64,000 bases of DNA from Actinomadura violacea (GCF_017573465.1 NZ_JAGEPF010000033.1:1-64000), one strand, 5' to 3'. Positions 1 to 8,208 are shown, counted from the first letter of the stretch. The notes: generated by a model not told the origin, from the sequence alone. Made by a program: numbers and translations.

Positions 1-130
1 GCCTGAGCGGCGTGCCTGAGCGGCGTGCCTGAGCGGCGTGCCTGAGCGGCGTGCCTGAGCGGCGTGCCTGAGCGGCGTGCCTGAGCGGCGTGCCTGAGCG
101 GCGTGCCTGAGCGGCGTGCCTGAGCGGGGT
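1..130. repeat. 13-bp tandem repeat, ten copies
   Basis: Nine perfect copies of GCCTGAGCGGCGT fill 1-117. A tenth copy at 118-130 carries one C-to-G change at its 11th base. The array starts at the window edge, so its true length is unknown. The unit is not a multiple of three, so the array is unlikely to be coding. It abuts the point where a transposase remnant on the minus strand breaks off, so the repeat may mark a rearrangement joint. Confidence 0.95.
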
Positions 131-568
131 GGCGTGGCGAGATAGACGGCGACCTGACTGTTCTCGATGCGTCCGGCGGTGCCGGTGTACGGGCGTTGCA
201 CGCCAACCGTGTGCGTGCCCTTCTTCAGGCCGCCGGTCTTATCCACGACCAGCACCGCGTCCTGATGGTGCAGGTGCTCGACGAACGAAGCCGCGCAGGT
301 CATCGCGTACCGCGTCTGTATCCCACCTGGCCCTGGACAGCAGGTGCTGCAGACCCTACGGGTTGGCTTCCCCGGCATGCTCGGCGAGCGTCCAGGAGTT
401 CTTGCGGGGCAGGTCCGACAGCAGCCTGAGCACCAACGCCCGGGTCCAGTGCCGAGCCAGGCCGAACCCGTCCGCGATGCGCCCCATTGGGACCTCGAAC
501 GCCTCCTGCCAGCGGCCAGGATCATCCTGTGGCCTGCGGCCACCGACTGATCTTCTGTCTTCACACAC
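127..568 (-). pseudogene. IS701-type transposase remnant, 5' part
   Basis: Minus-strand translation gives the typical N-terminal half of an IS701-family transposase in pieces: LLSDLPRKNSWTLAEHAGEA, then GLQHLLSRARWDTDAVRDDL, then AVLVVDKTG, KKGTHTVGVQRPYTGTAGR and IENSQVAVYLATP. An in-frame TAG at 356-358 interrupts the first join, and a frameshift near 275-290 separates the second piece from the third. Intact relatives usually read VVDETG around the first catalytic Asp; here it is VVDKTG. Homology stops where the 13-bp repeat begins, so the catalytic C-terminal part is absent from the window. The copy cannot encode an active enzyme. The terminal inverted repeats were not identified. Confidence 0.8.
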
Positions 569-657
569 CGATGATCACCGGTAGCCGCACCCATTCCCGG
601 ACCAGCCCGATCAGCAAGATCGCGATCTACAACTGGAGTGCTAGGTAGAACCGAAAT

Positions 658-676
658 TCGAACCTGCGTTCGAGTT
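658..676 (+). terminator. small hairpin followed by T-run
   Basis: TCGAAC (658-663) pairs with GTTCGA (668-673) around a CTGC loop, and a run of five T follows the arm. This resembles a weak intrinsic terminator upstream of the helicase-nuclease gene. The stem is only six base pairs, so the call is tentative. No gene is seen in 569-816. Confidence 0.3.
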
Positions 677-816
677 TTTGGCGTGAGATCCTGATCGACT
701 CTAGGGCGAAAGGGGGTGATTCGCCGGGCTTCGAAAATGTCGGTGGGCGCAACTACTCTGACGGTCGACCGCAGAGGCCACTATCTGACCGTTCCAAGAC
801 GAGAGGCGACCAAGGC

Positions 817-3800
817 ATGGCCATGGACAGTGATGTACGCGCGCAGTTGTTGGGCGGCTTGAGCGCCGAGGCGCAGGCGATCGTCACTTCCGATGCTCGG
901 CGCCTGCTGGTGATCGCTGGCGCCGGCGCAGGGAAGACAGAGGCCATGGCCCGCCGGATCGCCTGGTGGCACGCGCATGACGGCATCCCGAAGGATCAGA
1001 TCGTGGCCTTCACCTTCACCGAGCAGGCCGCAGAGGAGATGAAGTTCCGGATCCGGAAGTACATCCAGGTCGTGGAGAAGCCCGGTGTCGATCCGAGCCT
1101 GGGCGGGATGTACGTGGGGACCATCCACGGATTCTGCCTGGAGACCCTGCGCCGACTGTGGCCCGACGAGTACCACAACGATGACGTGGTTGACGATGTC
1201 GCTCGCTACTCGCTCGTACAAGAAGGTTACAACTTTCTCCTCGGGCTATCCCGGTTGGAGAAAGCCCTCCAGGACGAGGAGGGCAAGCCGTACTATTCGC
1301 GCGGTCGTACGATTGAGTATTTTCTGAACGCCTACGATCTGCTGAATGAGTACGACCAGCTCGACGTGGAACTCGCGCCAGGACCGCGTCCGGGATTCGG
1401 CGCCGAGCAGGACTGGTGCAAGCAGGCGGTTCTTCGGACGGCGGTCGGTGACGGACCGGTCGCCCAGGCGTTCGCCACAGCCGCGGCTCGCTACTACGCC
1501 TACCTGAGGTGTCGGCACTTCCTCGACTTCAGCACGGCGCAGTCGGAACTGACGCGGCGCCTGCGCGCGGACGAAGGCGCACTGGAGACCCTACGTGGCT
1601 CTGTCACCCACCTCGTCGTCGACGAGGTGCAGGACATCAATCCGGTGCAAGAAGAGATCCGGCAGATGCTGGTCGACGAGCTGGACGGTTGGCTGACCGC
1701 TGTCGGTGACCATCGGCAGGCAATCTATGGCTGGCGGGGAGGCCGGATCGACATCATGGCCGACCTTGCGGCGGAGCTCGCCGACGACCCTGAGGGAGAT
1801 GTTCTCGACCTGACCGCCAACTATCGCTCGACGCCACGGATCATCGAGGTCTCCAACCGCTGGAACACCACGATCAACGTGCCGGGCAGCATGTCCAGTC
1901 CGGACATGACCCACGGTCGGGCAGGGCGCATCGACGTCGCGCCTCAGCACGTTGGGATCGTCGATTTCGAGGGCGAGCGACCTGACGAGGCCGCGTGGAT
2001 CGCCGAGGCCATTCGTGATCTGGTCCCCTCTGAGGAACGGGGGGCGGCGCACGACACCCTGGACGGAGAGCGCGGGATCACCTACTCGGACGTCGCGGTG
2101 CTCGTCCGTACCACCACCGATGCGCGCACCTACATGCAGGCGCTTCGGGACGCGGGGATTCCGGCCGTCGTCAAGGCGGGGCCGGACCTCTTCGCACAGC
2201 CGGAGATCCTGCTGTTCGCAGCAGCCCTCTCCCTCTCGGGTGGACGCGACAAGTTCTACGGCTCCGCATGGAACCAGCGCTCCCTGCCCAATCGACTCAA
2301 GAACGTCCTCGGGGTCGACAACGCCGACCTGCCTGGTACGGCCCAACGCGCCATCAAGGCAGCCTTCGCCGTACTCTCCGCCGACGGACTTCGAGTGGCC
2401 TCGGACGCAGCCGACAGGCTGATCGCCGCCTCGGAGGCGATGGCGAGCCGACTGGCCGGTCGGCCGCTGAGCAGAGCTCAGATCATTGGCCTCAAGACCC
2501 CGGAACTGCGGAAGTGGCTGGCAGGCGCCGGGCCTGTGCGCAGGGTCTTCCCCCAAACGATGCTCCAGTGGCTGATGTCTGAGAGCGGCGTCGCGGACTG
2601 GGACGTTCAGGCCAATCGAGCCATCGCTGCGATGTACCACCTCGGACAACTCAGCTCACTCGTCACCGGTATCGAGACGCCGGGCTGGACGAGGGCGAAG
2701 TCCTATGCACATCAGATCACCAGCCTCCTGCTCTGGGGAACGGAGTCGGCGCGCCCGCAGGAGGCGCCACTCCTCGCCACCCCTGACGCGGTCACCGTCA
2801 CCACCGTTCACAGCGTGAAGGGCCTTCAGTACGCCGCGGTCTTCGTCGCCGACGTATGTAGCTATCGCTTCCCCAGCAGCAACGCCAAGAAGAAGCCCTC
2901 TCTGCCCTTCTCCGGGTCGATCACCCAGATCATCGATCCGGCCATGCTCGCGGACAACGACAACAACGACGACGAGCGGCGCCTGATGTACGTCGCAGTA
3001 ACCCGCGCCGAACGCTTCCTCTTCATCTCGTCCAGCAAGCCTTCGAAGTTCTTCAAGGAACTCCGGAAGATCATCAACGATGTGGGCGGAAGCGGCTGGG
3101 TCTCGCCCGGCGACATTCCGCAGCCGCTGCCGAGCCTTCGGCCGGTCCCCAGTGAACGCAGCCGCGAAGACCGTCTGATCACCTCGTTCTCAGACCTGCG
3201 CTACTACCTGGAGTGCCCGCACGACTTCTACCTCCGCAAGGTTTTGGGCTTCACGCCGACCATCGACCAGGCCTTCGGCTACGGCAGGGGCGTCCATAAC
3301 CTGATGCGAGCCGTCCACGCCGACCCGGCCCACTGGGCTGCGTTGGCCGCAGACCCCGCGGCCCTGCGCCGGGAGATTCAAGGCCTAATCGACCGTGGCC
3401 TGTTCTACCTGCGCCATACCACCGGCGAGCCGGCAGACAACATGCATCGCCGCGGAGTCGAGATCGTCAGCGACTACGTTCGCACCTACGTTGAGGAGCT
3501 CCGCCGTCTCACCTTCGAACCGGAACGCGAGTTCGAGGTTCTCGTACCCGGCGAGAATGTGCTGGTCTCCGGCGCCATCGACGTGGTCCGCCTTGACTCG
3601 CCACCCCGCGTGACGATCATCGACTTCAAGTCCGGGGAGCGGGAGACCGACAAGCACGACGCCCTGGACGAGGACGAGATGAAGCTTCAGGTCTCGCTCT
3701 ACGCCGTTGCCGCGCGCCAGGAGCTCGAGTACGAACCGGAACGCGGCCTCGTCCGGTACCTGGGTGAACGGGACCCTGCCCGAAAGGAACTCGAGGTTCC

Positions 3801-3978
3801 CCTGGCAGAGCACGTCGTGAGTGACAGTCTGGAGACGGTAAAGACCCTCGCCGGTGGCATCCAACGCCGCCAGTTCCGCCTTGGCCCCCGGAAGACCGAC
3901 AAGAACGGCGAGCACCGATGCGGCACCTGTGACTGGTTCCGCATCTGTGGTCTCAGCACACCGACCCCAGCCCCGTGA
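817..3978 (+). CDS. UvrD/AdnAB-like helicase fused to RecB-type Fe-S nuclease
   Basis: This 1053-residue protein has a superfamily 1A helicase half and a C-terminal PD-(D/E)XK nuclease. The helicase motifs are Walker A AGAGAGKTEAMARR (about residue 33), FTFTEQAAEEM, Walker B LVVDEVQDINPVQ (about 267), GDHRQAIYGWRGG, ANYRSTPR, TVHSVKGLQ (about 665) and LMYVAVTRAER. The nuclease half shows GRGVHNLMRA, GAIDVV, TIIDFKSGE and QVSLYAVAA, the usual GxxxH, D, DxK and QxxxY elements. One Cys in YLECPHD plus the final CGTCDWFRIC make the four-cysteine pattern of Fe-S RecB nucleases such as AdnA/AdnB and AddB. The expected activity is ATP-driven DNA unwinding with end resection or cleavage. It stands alone without the partner subunit seen in AdnAB or AddAB. 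Its place beside an IS remnant and a tRNA suggests an acquired, possibly defence-related gene. ATG at 817 was chosen; an ATG at 823 is also possible. Confidence 0.85.
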   Translation: MAMDSDVRAQLLGGLSAEAQAIVTSDARRLLVIAGAGAGKTEAMARRIAWWHAHDGIPKDQIVAFTFTEQAAEEMKFRIRKYIQVVEKPGVDPSLGGMYVGTIHGFCLETLRRLWPDEYHNDDVVDDVARYSLVQEGYNFLLGLSRLEKALQDEEGKPYYSRGRTIEYFLNAYDLLNEYDQLDVELAPGPRPGFGAEQDWCKQAVLRTAVGDGPVAQAFATAAARYYAYLRCRHFLDFSTAQSELTRRLRADEGALETLRGSVTHLVVDEVQDINPVQEEIRQMLVDELDGWLTAVGDHRQAIYGWRGGRIDIMADLAAELADDPEGDVLDLTANYRSTPRIIEVSNRWNTTINVPGSMSSPDMTHGRAGRIDVAPQHVGIVDFEGERPDEAAWIAEAIRDLVPSEERGAAHDTLDGERGITYSDVAVLVRTTTDARTYMQALRDAGIPAVVKAGPDLFAQPEILLFAAALSLSGGRDKFYGSAWNQRSLPNRLKNVLGVDNADLPGTAQRAIKAAFAVLSADGLRVASDAADRLIAASEAMASRLAGRPLSRAQIIGLKTPELRKWLAGAGPVRRVFPQTMLQWLMSESGVADWDVQANRAIAAMYHLGQLSSLVTGIETPGWTRAKSYAHQITSLLLWGTESARPQEAPLLATPDAVTVTTVHSVKGLQYAAVFVADVCSYRFPSSNAKKKPSLPFSGSITQIIDPAMLADNDNNDDERRLMYVAVTRAERFLFISSSKPSKFFKELRKIINDVGGSGWVSPGDIPQPLPSLRPVPSERSREDRLITSFSDLRYYLECPHDFYLRKVLGFTPTIDQAFGYGRGVHNLMRAVHADPAHWAALAADPAALRREIQGLIDRGLFYLRHTTGEPADNMHRRGVEIVSDYVRTYVEELRRLTFEPEREFEVLVPGENVLVSGAIDVVRLDSPPRVTIIDFKSGERETDKHDALDEDEMKLQVSLYAVAARQELEYEPERGLVRYLGERDPARKELEVPLAEHVVSDSLETVKTLAGGIQRRQFRLGPRKTDKNGEHRCGTCDWFRICGLSTPTPAP

Positions 3979-4056
3979 GGCTGGAGCAGACGATTAGGCC
4001 CACCACTTCTTCGGCAGCACCTCCACGACCATGAAGATCCCCAGTCGAGTGAGTGC

Positions 4057-4704
4057 TCAGGGTCTCGTCGTAGGCCCCGATGTTGCCTGCACTCCGAGTT
4101 CCAGCCGGCAGGCCTCGACGGTCGGAGGCGTGTCTCGACCGTCTGGATCCCGTCGAAAGACGCCGGAAGATACTCCACCACGTGCAGGGGAGCGGGCGAG
4201 TCGCCGGTCGCTGAGAAGCGTGCCACGGCGAAGGCATTGATCAATGCGCGGAGCGATGCTCTTCGGATCGCGTGGATGACGGATCCTTTCGACTCCGGTG
4301 GTTTCGCGGTCTTTTATGGCGGACGAGGAGGGGACCGCCGGCGGCGAGGGACCGGCGGATGGCATCGTCGAAAGAAGCTTCTCGGGGAAGGTGGCTAAGG
4401 CATGGTCCCCCTCGCCGCTAAACTCGGCAGGGATCAGGCTTCGGATACCGGTGAGTGCTCTTTGCACGAGTTGACGCACTTGCTCACGGCTGACTCCGTG
4501 GAGCCGACCGATCTCCTCGAGGGTCCATGCCCGGTCATCGATGATGCCGATTCGATGGCGTAGGACATCGCCCTCTCGCTCGGGAAGCAGGTCCAGCTGA
4601 TGTGCGAGCATCATCGCCTCGGTCAGCCGTAACAGCGGACTGTGCCGCCTCCACGCTCCGTTCCATTTCTCCACAGATATGGCATCTCTGGGGTTCGGAC
4701 CCAC
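4057..4704 (-). CDS. sigma-70 region 4-like helix-turn-helix protein, doubtful limits
   Basis: The first half contains LLPEREGDVLRHRIG, DRAWTLEEIGRLHG and VSREQVRQLVQRAL, the pattern of sigma-70 region 4 (TLEEIG, then VSxExVRQ). No region 2 is visible, so it is not a complete sigma factor. The C-terminal 100 residues are Arg/Pro-rich, match no family I know and may be read-through. The GTG at 4702-4704 lacks a good ribosome site. The frame overlaps a second open frame (4535-4882) on the same strand by 170 bases, so one gene broken by a frameshift is possible. A DNA-binding regulator is the most that can be inferred. Confidence 0.5.
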   Translation of the reverse strand: MGPNPRDAISVEKWNGAWRRHSPLLRLTEAMMLAHQLDLLPEREGDVLRHRIGIIDDRAWTLEEIGRLHGVSREQVRQLVQRALTGIRSLIPAEFSGEGDHALATFPEKLLSTMPSAGPSPPAVPSSSAIKDRETTGVERIRHPRDPKSIAPRIDQCLRRGTLLSDRRLARSPARGGVSSGVFRRDPDGRDTPPTVEACRLELGVQATSGPTTRP

Positions 4705-4882
4705 CTTCGACTTCGTGTGTCATCGGGCAAACTCCGCGAGCCAGTTTGTCAAGTGCCTCCTGTGCGGATTCGCGAGAGGCCCAGTAGCCGAGTCCTGGCA
4801 CTTCAATGACTTCAGTGCCGGGCATGTACTTGCTCTCAGTGATGAGGATCTCTGGTGTGATCCCATCGGTGTTCAACTCCAT
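4535..4882 (-). CDS. hypothetical 115-residue protein
   Basis: I do not recognise this product. The N-terminal 55 residues look protein-like (TEVIEVPGLGYWASRESAQ then EALDKLARG), loosely recalling the strand-strand-helix start of HicB-like proteins, and a CHIC pair follows. The rest lies in the alternative frame of the sigma-region-4 ORF and looks unnatural. ATG at 4882 has GGGG about six bases upstream but lies inside the 3' end of the methyltransferase gene. An internal ATG at 4825 just after the methyltransferase stop, with GAGAG upstream, is the other candidate. It may be the true 5' part of the sigma-region-4 gene, separated by a frameshift. Confidence 0.35.
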   Translation of the reverse strand: MELNTDGITPEILITESKYMPGTEVIEVPGLGYWASRESAQEALDKLARGVCPMTHEVEGGSEPQRCHICGEMERSVEAAQSAVTADRGDDARTSAGPASRARGRCPTPSNRHHR

Positions 4883-5582
4883 GCTTACCCCAAAATGGCC
4901 TTTGGTGCGGCAACTCCGTTCCCTTGCACGCTTGCGCTAACAAGGTACCTATGTGGTGTGGTGTGGGAGCTGGTTCGATAATCGCCTCTACCTCCGTGAA
5001 GCCATGGGTTTCGAGGATAGTTGCCCAGGTGGCTGGCTCGTAGGACCAGCGGTAGAGCCAGACTTGGCGGCCGGTTAGGCCAGTGGCGTAAGTGCCTTGG
5101 ATGCCGTAGGCGCCTGGGACTGGCGCGGCGTGGGAGAAGACAAGCTTGCCGCCTGGGGTCAGGTGGTCGTGGATGAGCGGGAGCAGGTCTTCCGGGTTGG
5201 TGAACCAGACCGCACCCCAGATGGAGTAGATGGTGTCCCAGCGGCGGGTGGTGGTGGCGAGGTAGTCGAGGACGTCGCCGTGTTCGAAGTGGGCTTTGGA
5301 GAGGTGGGCCCAGCGGGTCCGTGCTTTCTCACATTGGGCTGGGGAGATGTCCAGGCCGGTTGCGGTGATGCCCTTGGTGGCCAGGGCTGCTATGGCGTCG
5401 CCTCGGCCCGAGCCGAGCTCCAGAACCGTCGCGGGGTGGCCGAGCAGTTCGTCGCCGGGGCCGTGGCCTGGGTACTGGGTCCAGCCAAAGGCGTTTCTGA
5501 GGGCTTCGTCGAGGGGTTGGTCCGGGACGCCTTCTGCGTAGTGGTCCCAGTAGGTCGTCTGGTCAGTGATTGTGGGCGACAT
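4836..5582 (-). CDS. class I SAM-dependent methyltransferase
   Basis: The protein has 248 residues with a Rossmann methyltransferase core. Motif I is VLELGSGRGDAIAAL (about residue 55), followed by ATGLDISPAQCEKAR with the acidic residue that binds the SAM ribose, EHGDVLDYL, and a PEDLLPLIHDHLTPGGKLVF block. The substrate cannot be predicted. ATG at 5582 was chosen because GAGGAA lies seven bases upstream; a longer frame to 5627 has no such site. It may be the first gene of a minus-strand unit with the two doubtful ORFs downstream. It lies in the probable tRNA-adjacent island. Confidence 0.8.
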   Translation of the reverse strand: MSPTITDQTTYWDHYAEGVPDQPLDEALRNAFGWTQYPGHGPGDELLGHPATVLELGSGRGDAIAALATKGITATGLDISPAQCEKARTRWAHLSKAHFEHGDVLDYLATTTRRWDTIYSIWGAVWFTNPEDLLPLIHDHLTPGGKLVFSHAAPVPGAYGIQGTYATGLTGRQVWLYRWSYEPATWATILETHGFTEVEAIIEPAPTPHHIGTLLAQACKGTELPHQRPFWGKHGVEHRWDHTRDPHH

Positions 5583-5974
5583 GTCGGCGGTTCCTCGCGA
5601 GTGTGGGATGGCGGAGCCCGGTGCCACGGTAGCTTCGCGGGATGTCAGCCGACTGTCAGACGAGGCGCGAGCCCGCTGAGTGTTGGCTGCTGGGCCTTTC
5701 TGTACGGCGGGCTCGGTCCCTGTGGCAGCCGTACAGGGCCGTTCGGGTGATGCCAGCGCATGGGGCGGGAGTCACGGGGGCGTGGTGGGCTCGTCGGGCA
5801 GCTTGGCTCGCGAACTGCTGGCCGGTTGGTGGCGATCATGCGTTGGGCGGCGCCGGAGCCGCGTTCAGATGGCCGCTGAAGGAGCTGGGATGTGGCCAGC
5901 GGGTGATGGTGCGTGACCCTGGATGTTGTGGGGTCGCGTCTGGGGGCGGGGTCAGATGGGGGTCAAAAGATCTT
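5583..5974. other. intergenic, no gene seen
   Basis: About 390 bases between the methyltransferase start and the tRNA terminator. Open frames here have unnatural composition. The only structure noted is a 9-bp inverted repeat, CTGTACGGC (5700-5708) and GCCGTACAG (5728-5736), which may be regulatory. Confidence 0.6.
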
Positions 5975-6006
5975 GAGGCCGGTCTCCTTAGTGGAGAACC
6001 GGCCTC
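5975..6006 (-). terminator. intrinsic terminator of tRNA-Pro
   Basis: Read on the minus strand, GAGGCCGGTTCTCC pairs with GGAGACCGGCCTC around ACTAA with one bulged base, followed by AAGATCTTTTG. It sits 17 bases past the tRNA 3' end in the direction of transcription. Confidence 0.75.
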
Positions 6007-6023
6007 TGACCTGGCGTTATCTG

Positions 6024-6097
6024 TCGGGGTGGCGGGATTTGAACCCACGACCTCTTCGTCCCGAACGAAGCGCGCTGCCAAGCTGCGCTACACCCCG
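6024..6097 (-). tRNA. tRNA-Pro(CGG)
   Basis: The minus strand folds as a cloverleaf. The acceptor strands CGGGGTG and CACCCCG pair with discriminator A, the anticodon stem is CTTCG/CGAAG, and the loop TTCGGGA gives anticodon CGG. The T arm is GTGGGTTCAAATCCCGC. CCA is not encoded. The gene is 74 nucleotides long and is followed by its own terminator. The region beyond its 3' end (positions below 6000) is accessory in character and the other side is conserved core, so it is a likely integration anchor. Confidence 0.95.
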
Positions 6098-6134
6098 GTG
6101 GTGGCTGCCCGGGAGTCGTACGTGCTCCCGGCGC

Positions 6135-6764
6135 TTAGACCACTTTAGCGGATGTTCGGGAGTGCTGCGTCCATGATTTACGGGCTGTGAAGCCGGTCAC
6201 GGCGCCGGACGGGGTGAGGGCGATGTCGGTGAGGCCGGCGGCGGTGAGCCAGGCGCGGAGGTCGGCGGTGGTGCCGGAGGGGCCGAAGAGGCCGAGGCGG
6301 CGCATGAGGGCGAAGAGGGCGTCGTGGCGGGGGGTGGTGCCGCGGACGAGGGTGGTGCCTCGGAGGGTGCCGCCGGGGCGGAGGACGCGGGCCAGTTCGC
6401 GGAGGGCGGCGGCGGGGTCGGGGAGGCAGTGGAGGCCGTTGTAGGTGAGGCAGGTGTCGAAGGTGGACGAGGGGAAGGGGAGGTTTGTTATGTCCGCTTG
6501 GAGGAGGGTGCGGGCGCCTCGGCGGCGGGCGCGGTGGAGCATCGATGGGGAGAGGTCGGCGGAGACGTGCTGGGTGCCCACAGGCGCCAGGCCGCCGCCG
6601 CAGGGGATGTCCAGGGTCGGGCCCGCGGGGCGGAGAGCGAGGCTCCGCCACAGGTGGGTTATGTCGTAGCCCCAGAGGACGCGGGCGGCCAGCCGGGAGA
6701 TCGTGGGGTTGTGGACGCCGGCGTCGTAGAGGGCGGCTTGGAGGTGGGAGGTCTTCCAGTTCAC
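6135..6764 (-). CDS. class I SAM-dependent methyltransferase
   Basis: The protein has 209 residues of the methyltransferase type 11 kind. The glycine-rich motif I is TLDIPCGGGLAPVG (about residue 50), followed by SADLSPSMLHRAR, QADITNLPFPSSTFD and a LARVLRPGGTL block, as in UbiE-like enzymes. The substrate is unknown. Its GTG start overlaps the stop of the upstream metallophosphoesterase gene (GTGA), so translation is probably coupled and the two share an operon. It ends about 40 bases before the tRNA. Confidence 0.8.
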   Translation of the reverse strand: MNWKTSHLQAALYDAGVHNPTISRLAARVLWGYDITHLWRSLALRPAGPTLDIPCGGGLAPVGTQHVSADLSPSMLHRARRRGARTLLQADITNLPFPSSTFDTCLTYNGLHCLPDPAAALRELARVLRPGGTLRGTTLVRGTTPRHDALFALMRRLGLFGPSGTTADLRAWLTAAGLTDIALTPSGAVTGFTARKSWTQHSRTSAKVV

Positions 6765-7657
6765 CGGGGGACGAGGGTGAGGAGGGAGGCCTCCGGGGGG
6801 CAGCAGAAGCGCATGGGGGCCTTGGGGGAGGTGCCCAGGCCGGCGGAGACGTGCAGCCAGGAGCCGCGGTGGCGGTGCAGGCCCTTGACGCGGGGACGGT
6901 CGATGCCGCAGTTGGTGGCGAGGGCGCCGTAGAAGGGGACGCAGACCTGGCCGCCGTGGGTGTGGCCGGCGAGCAGGAGGTCGTAGCCGTCGGCGGTGAA
7001 GCGGTCGAGGTTGCGGGGCTCGGGCGAGTGCATGACGCCGAGGTGGACGTCGGCCTGCGGGTCGACGGGGCCGGCGATCTTGTCGTAGCGGTCCCGGTTG
7101 ATGTGGGAGTCGTCGATGCCGCCGAACTCGACGTCGAGTTCGCCGACCTTGAGGCGCCCGATCCGGTTGTTGAGGTCGAGCCAGCCGGCGGCCTGCAGGG
7201 ACGAGCCGAGCTCGCGGTAGGGCAGGTCGGGTTCGCGGCGGTGCCGCTTGTAGTCGGACTTGCTGGTGCGCCAGATGTAGCGCAGGGGGTTCTTGAAGAT
7301 CGGGGAGTACAGGTCGTTGGACCCGTAGACGAAGACGCCGGGACGGTCCAGGAGGGGGCCCAGGGCGTCCAGGAACGGGCCGATGGCGTCGCGGTGCGAG
7401 AGGGTGTCGCCGGTGTTGACGACGAGGTCGGGCTCCAGGGCGTCCAGGGAGCGGACCCAGTGGATCAGGCGGGACCGGCCAGGCGTCAGGTGCGCGTCGG
7501 AGATGTGCAGGATCTTGACCGGGGGACGGCCGGGCGGCAGCACCGGCACGTCGAAGCGGCGGAGCCGGAACCAGTTCCGCTCGATCACCGAGGCGTACCC
7601 GAAGGTCGCGGCGCCCGCGCCCAGGAGGCCGAGGGACGCGGCGTAGATCTTTCGCAC
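6761..7657 (-). CDS. calcineurin-like metallophosphoesterase, membrane-anchored
   Basis: The protein has 298 residues. An N-terminal hydrophobic stretch (AASLGLLGAGAATFGYASV) probably anchors it, with the domain outside. The metal-binding motifs are ILHISDAHL (D, H), VVNTGDT (D), VYGSNDLY (N; many relatives have GNHE/D), GVMHSP (H) and LLAGHTHGGQV (H, H). It is related to the YkuE/Rv3683 type. In M. tuberculosis this gene also lies beside ponA2. GTG at 7657 was chosen because AAGGGAG lies just upstream; longer frames lack such a site. The actual phosphoester is unknown; a cell-envelope substrate fits the neighbourhood but is inference. Confidence 0.85.
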   Translation of the reverse strand: MRKIYAASLGLLGAGAATFGYASVIERNWFRLRRFDVPVLPPGRPPVKILHISDAHLTPGRSRLIHWVRSLDALEPDLVVNTGDTLSHRDAIGPFLDALGPLLDRPGVFVYGSNDLYSPIFKNPLRYIWRTSKSDYKRHRREPDLPYRELGSSLQAAGWLDLNNRIGRLKVGELDVEFGGIDDSHINRDRYDKIAGPVDPQADVHLGVMHSPEPRNLDRFTADGYDLLLAGHTHGGQVCVPFYGALATNCGIDRPRVKGLHRHRGSWLHVSAGLGTSPKAPMRFCCPPEASLLTLVPR

Positions 7658-7750
7658 GGTTCTCCCTTCTCTGGTGTCCATGGTTCCAGACACGGGCGGC
7701 TCGCGGTAATCCTGATGAGGCGGCCGGGTTCGTGCGGGCATGATGTGACC

Positions 7751-8206
7751 ATGAGTGCCCTGAAGGAGAAGCTCGAGACCGACCTGTCGGCGGCGATGAA
7801 GGCGCGCGACGAGGTGCGCACGCGGACGCTGCGGATGGCGCTGACGGCCGTGAAGAACGAGGAGGTCGCCGGGAAGCGGTCGCGCGAGCTGTCCGACGAC
7901 GACGTGGTGAAGGTGCTGACCCGGGAGGCGAAGAAGCGCCGGGAGGCCGCCACGGCGTTCGGCGACGCGGGTCGCGCGGCGCAGGCGCAGGCCGAGCGGG
8001 ACGAGGGCGCGGTGCTGGAGGAGTACCTGCCGGCGCAGCTGTCCGAGGCGGAGCTGACCGCGCTGGTCGCGGACGCGATCGCCGAGACGGGTGCGGCGGG
8101 GCCGCGGGCGATGGGCCAGGTCATGAAGGTCGTGAACCCGAAGGTCGCGGGACGCGCCGAGGGCGGCCGGGTCGCCGCGGAGGTCAAGCGGCAGCTCGCG
8201 GAGTGA
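7751..8206 (+). CDS. GatB/YqeY domain protein
   Basis: The 151 residues span the whole YqeY family. It starts ALKEKLETDLSAAMKARDEV, then LRMALTAVKNEEV and EYLPAQLSEAEL, and ends with the MGQVMKVVNPKVAGRAEGG segment typical of the tail domain shared with GatB. The domain resembles the tRNA-binding end of the Asp/Glu-tRNA amidotransferase, but the free-standing protein has no settled function. It is divergent from the metallophosphoesterase, with 93 bases between starts. A strong hairpin follows the stop codon. Confidence 0.85.
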   Translation: MSALKEKLETDLSAAMKARDEVRTRTLRMALTAVKNEEVAGKRSRELSDDDVVKVLTREAKKRREAATAFGDAGRAAQAQAERDEGAVLEEYLPAQLSEAELTALVADAIAETGAAGPRAMGQVMKVVNPKVAGRAEGGRVAAEVKRQLAE

Positions 8207-8208
8207 GC

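Noticed and set aside
1..130. 13-bp tandem repeats as CRISPR or replication iterons
   Set aside because: There are no spacers; no replication protein or AT-rich region is nearby, and the array adjoins a transposase fragment.
125..134. CGGGGTGGCG shared with the 3' end of tRNA-Pro as an attachment-site copy
   Set aside because: Ten GC-rich bases can match by chance here, and the match does not extend into the T arm.
640..690. TTCGAA-containing segment as a tRNA or tRNA fragment
   Set aside because: The flanking bases do not pair as a T stem and no anticodon arm is found; only a small hairpin is present.
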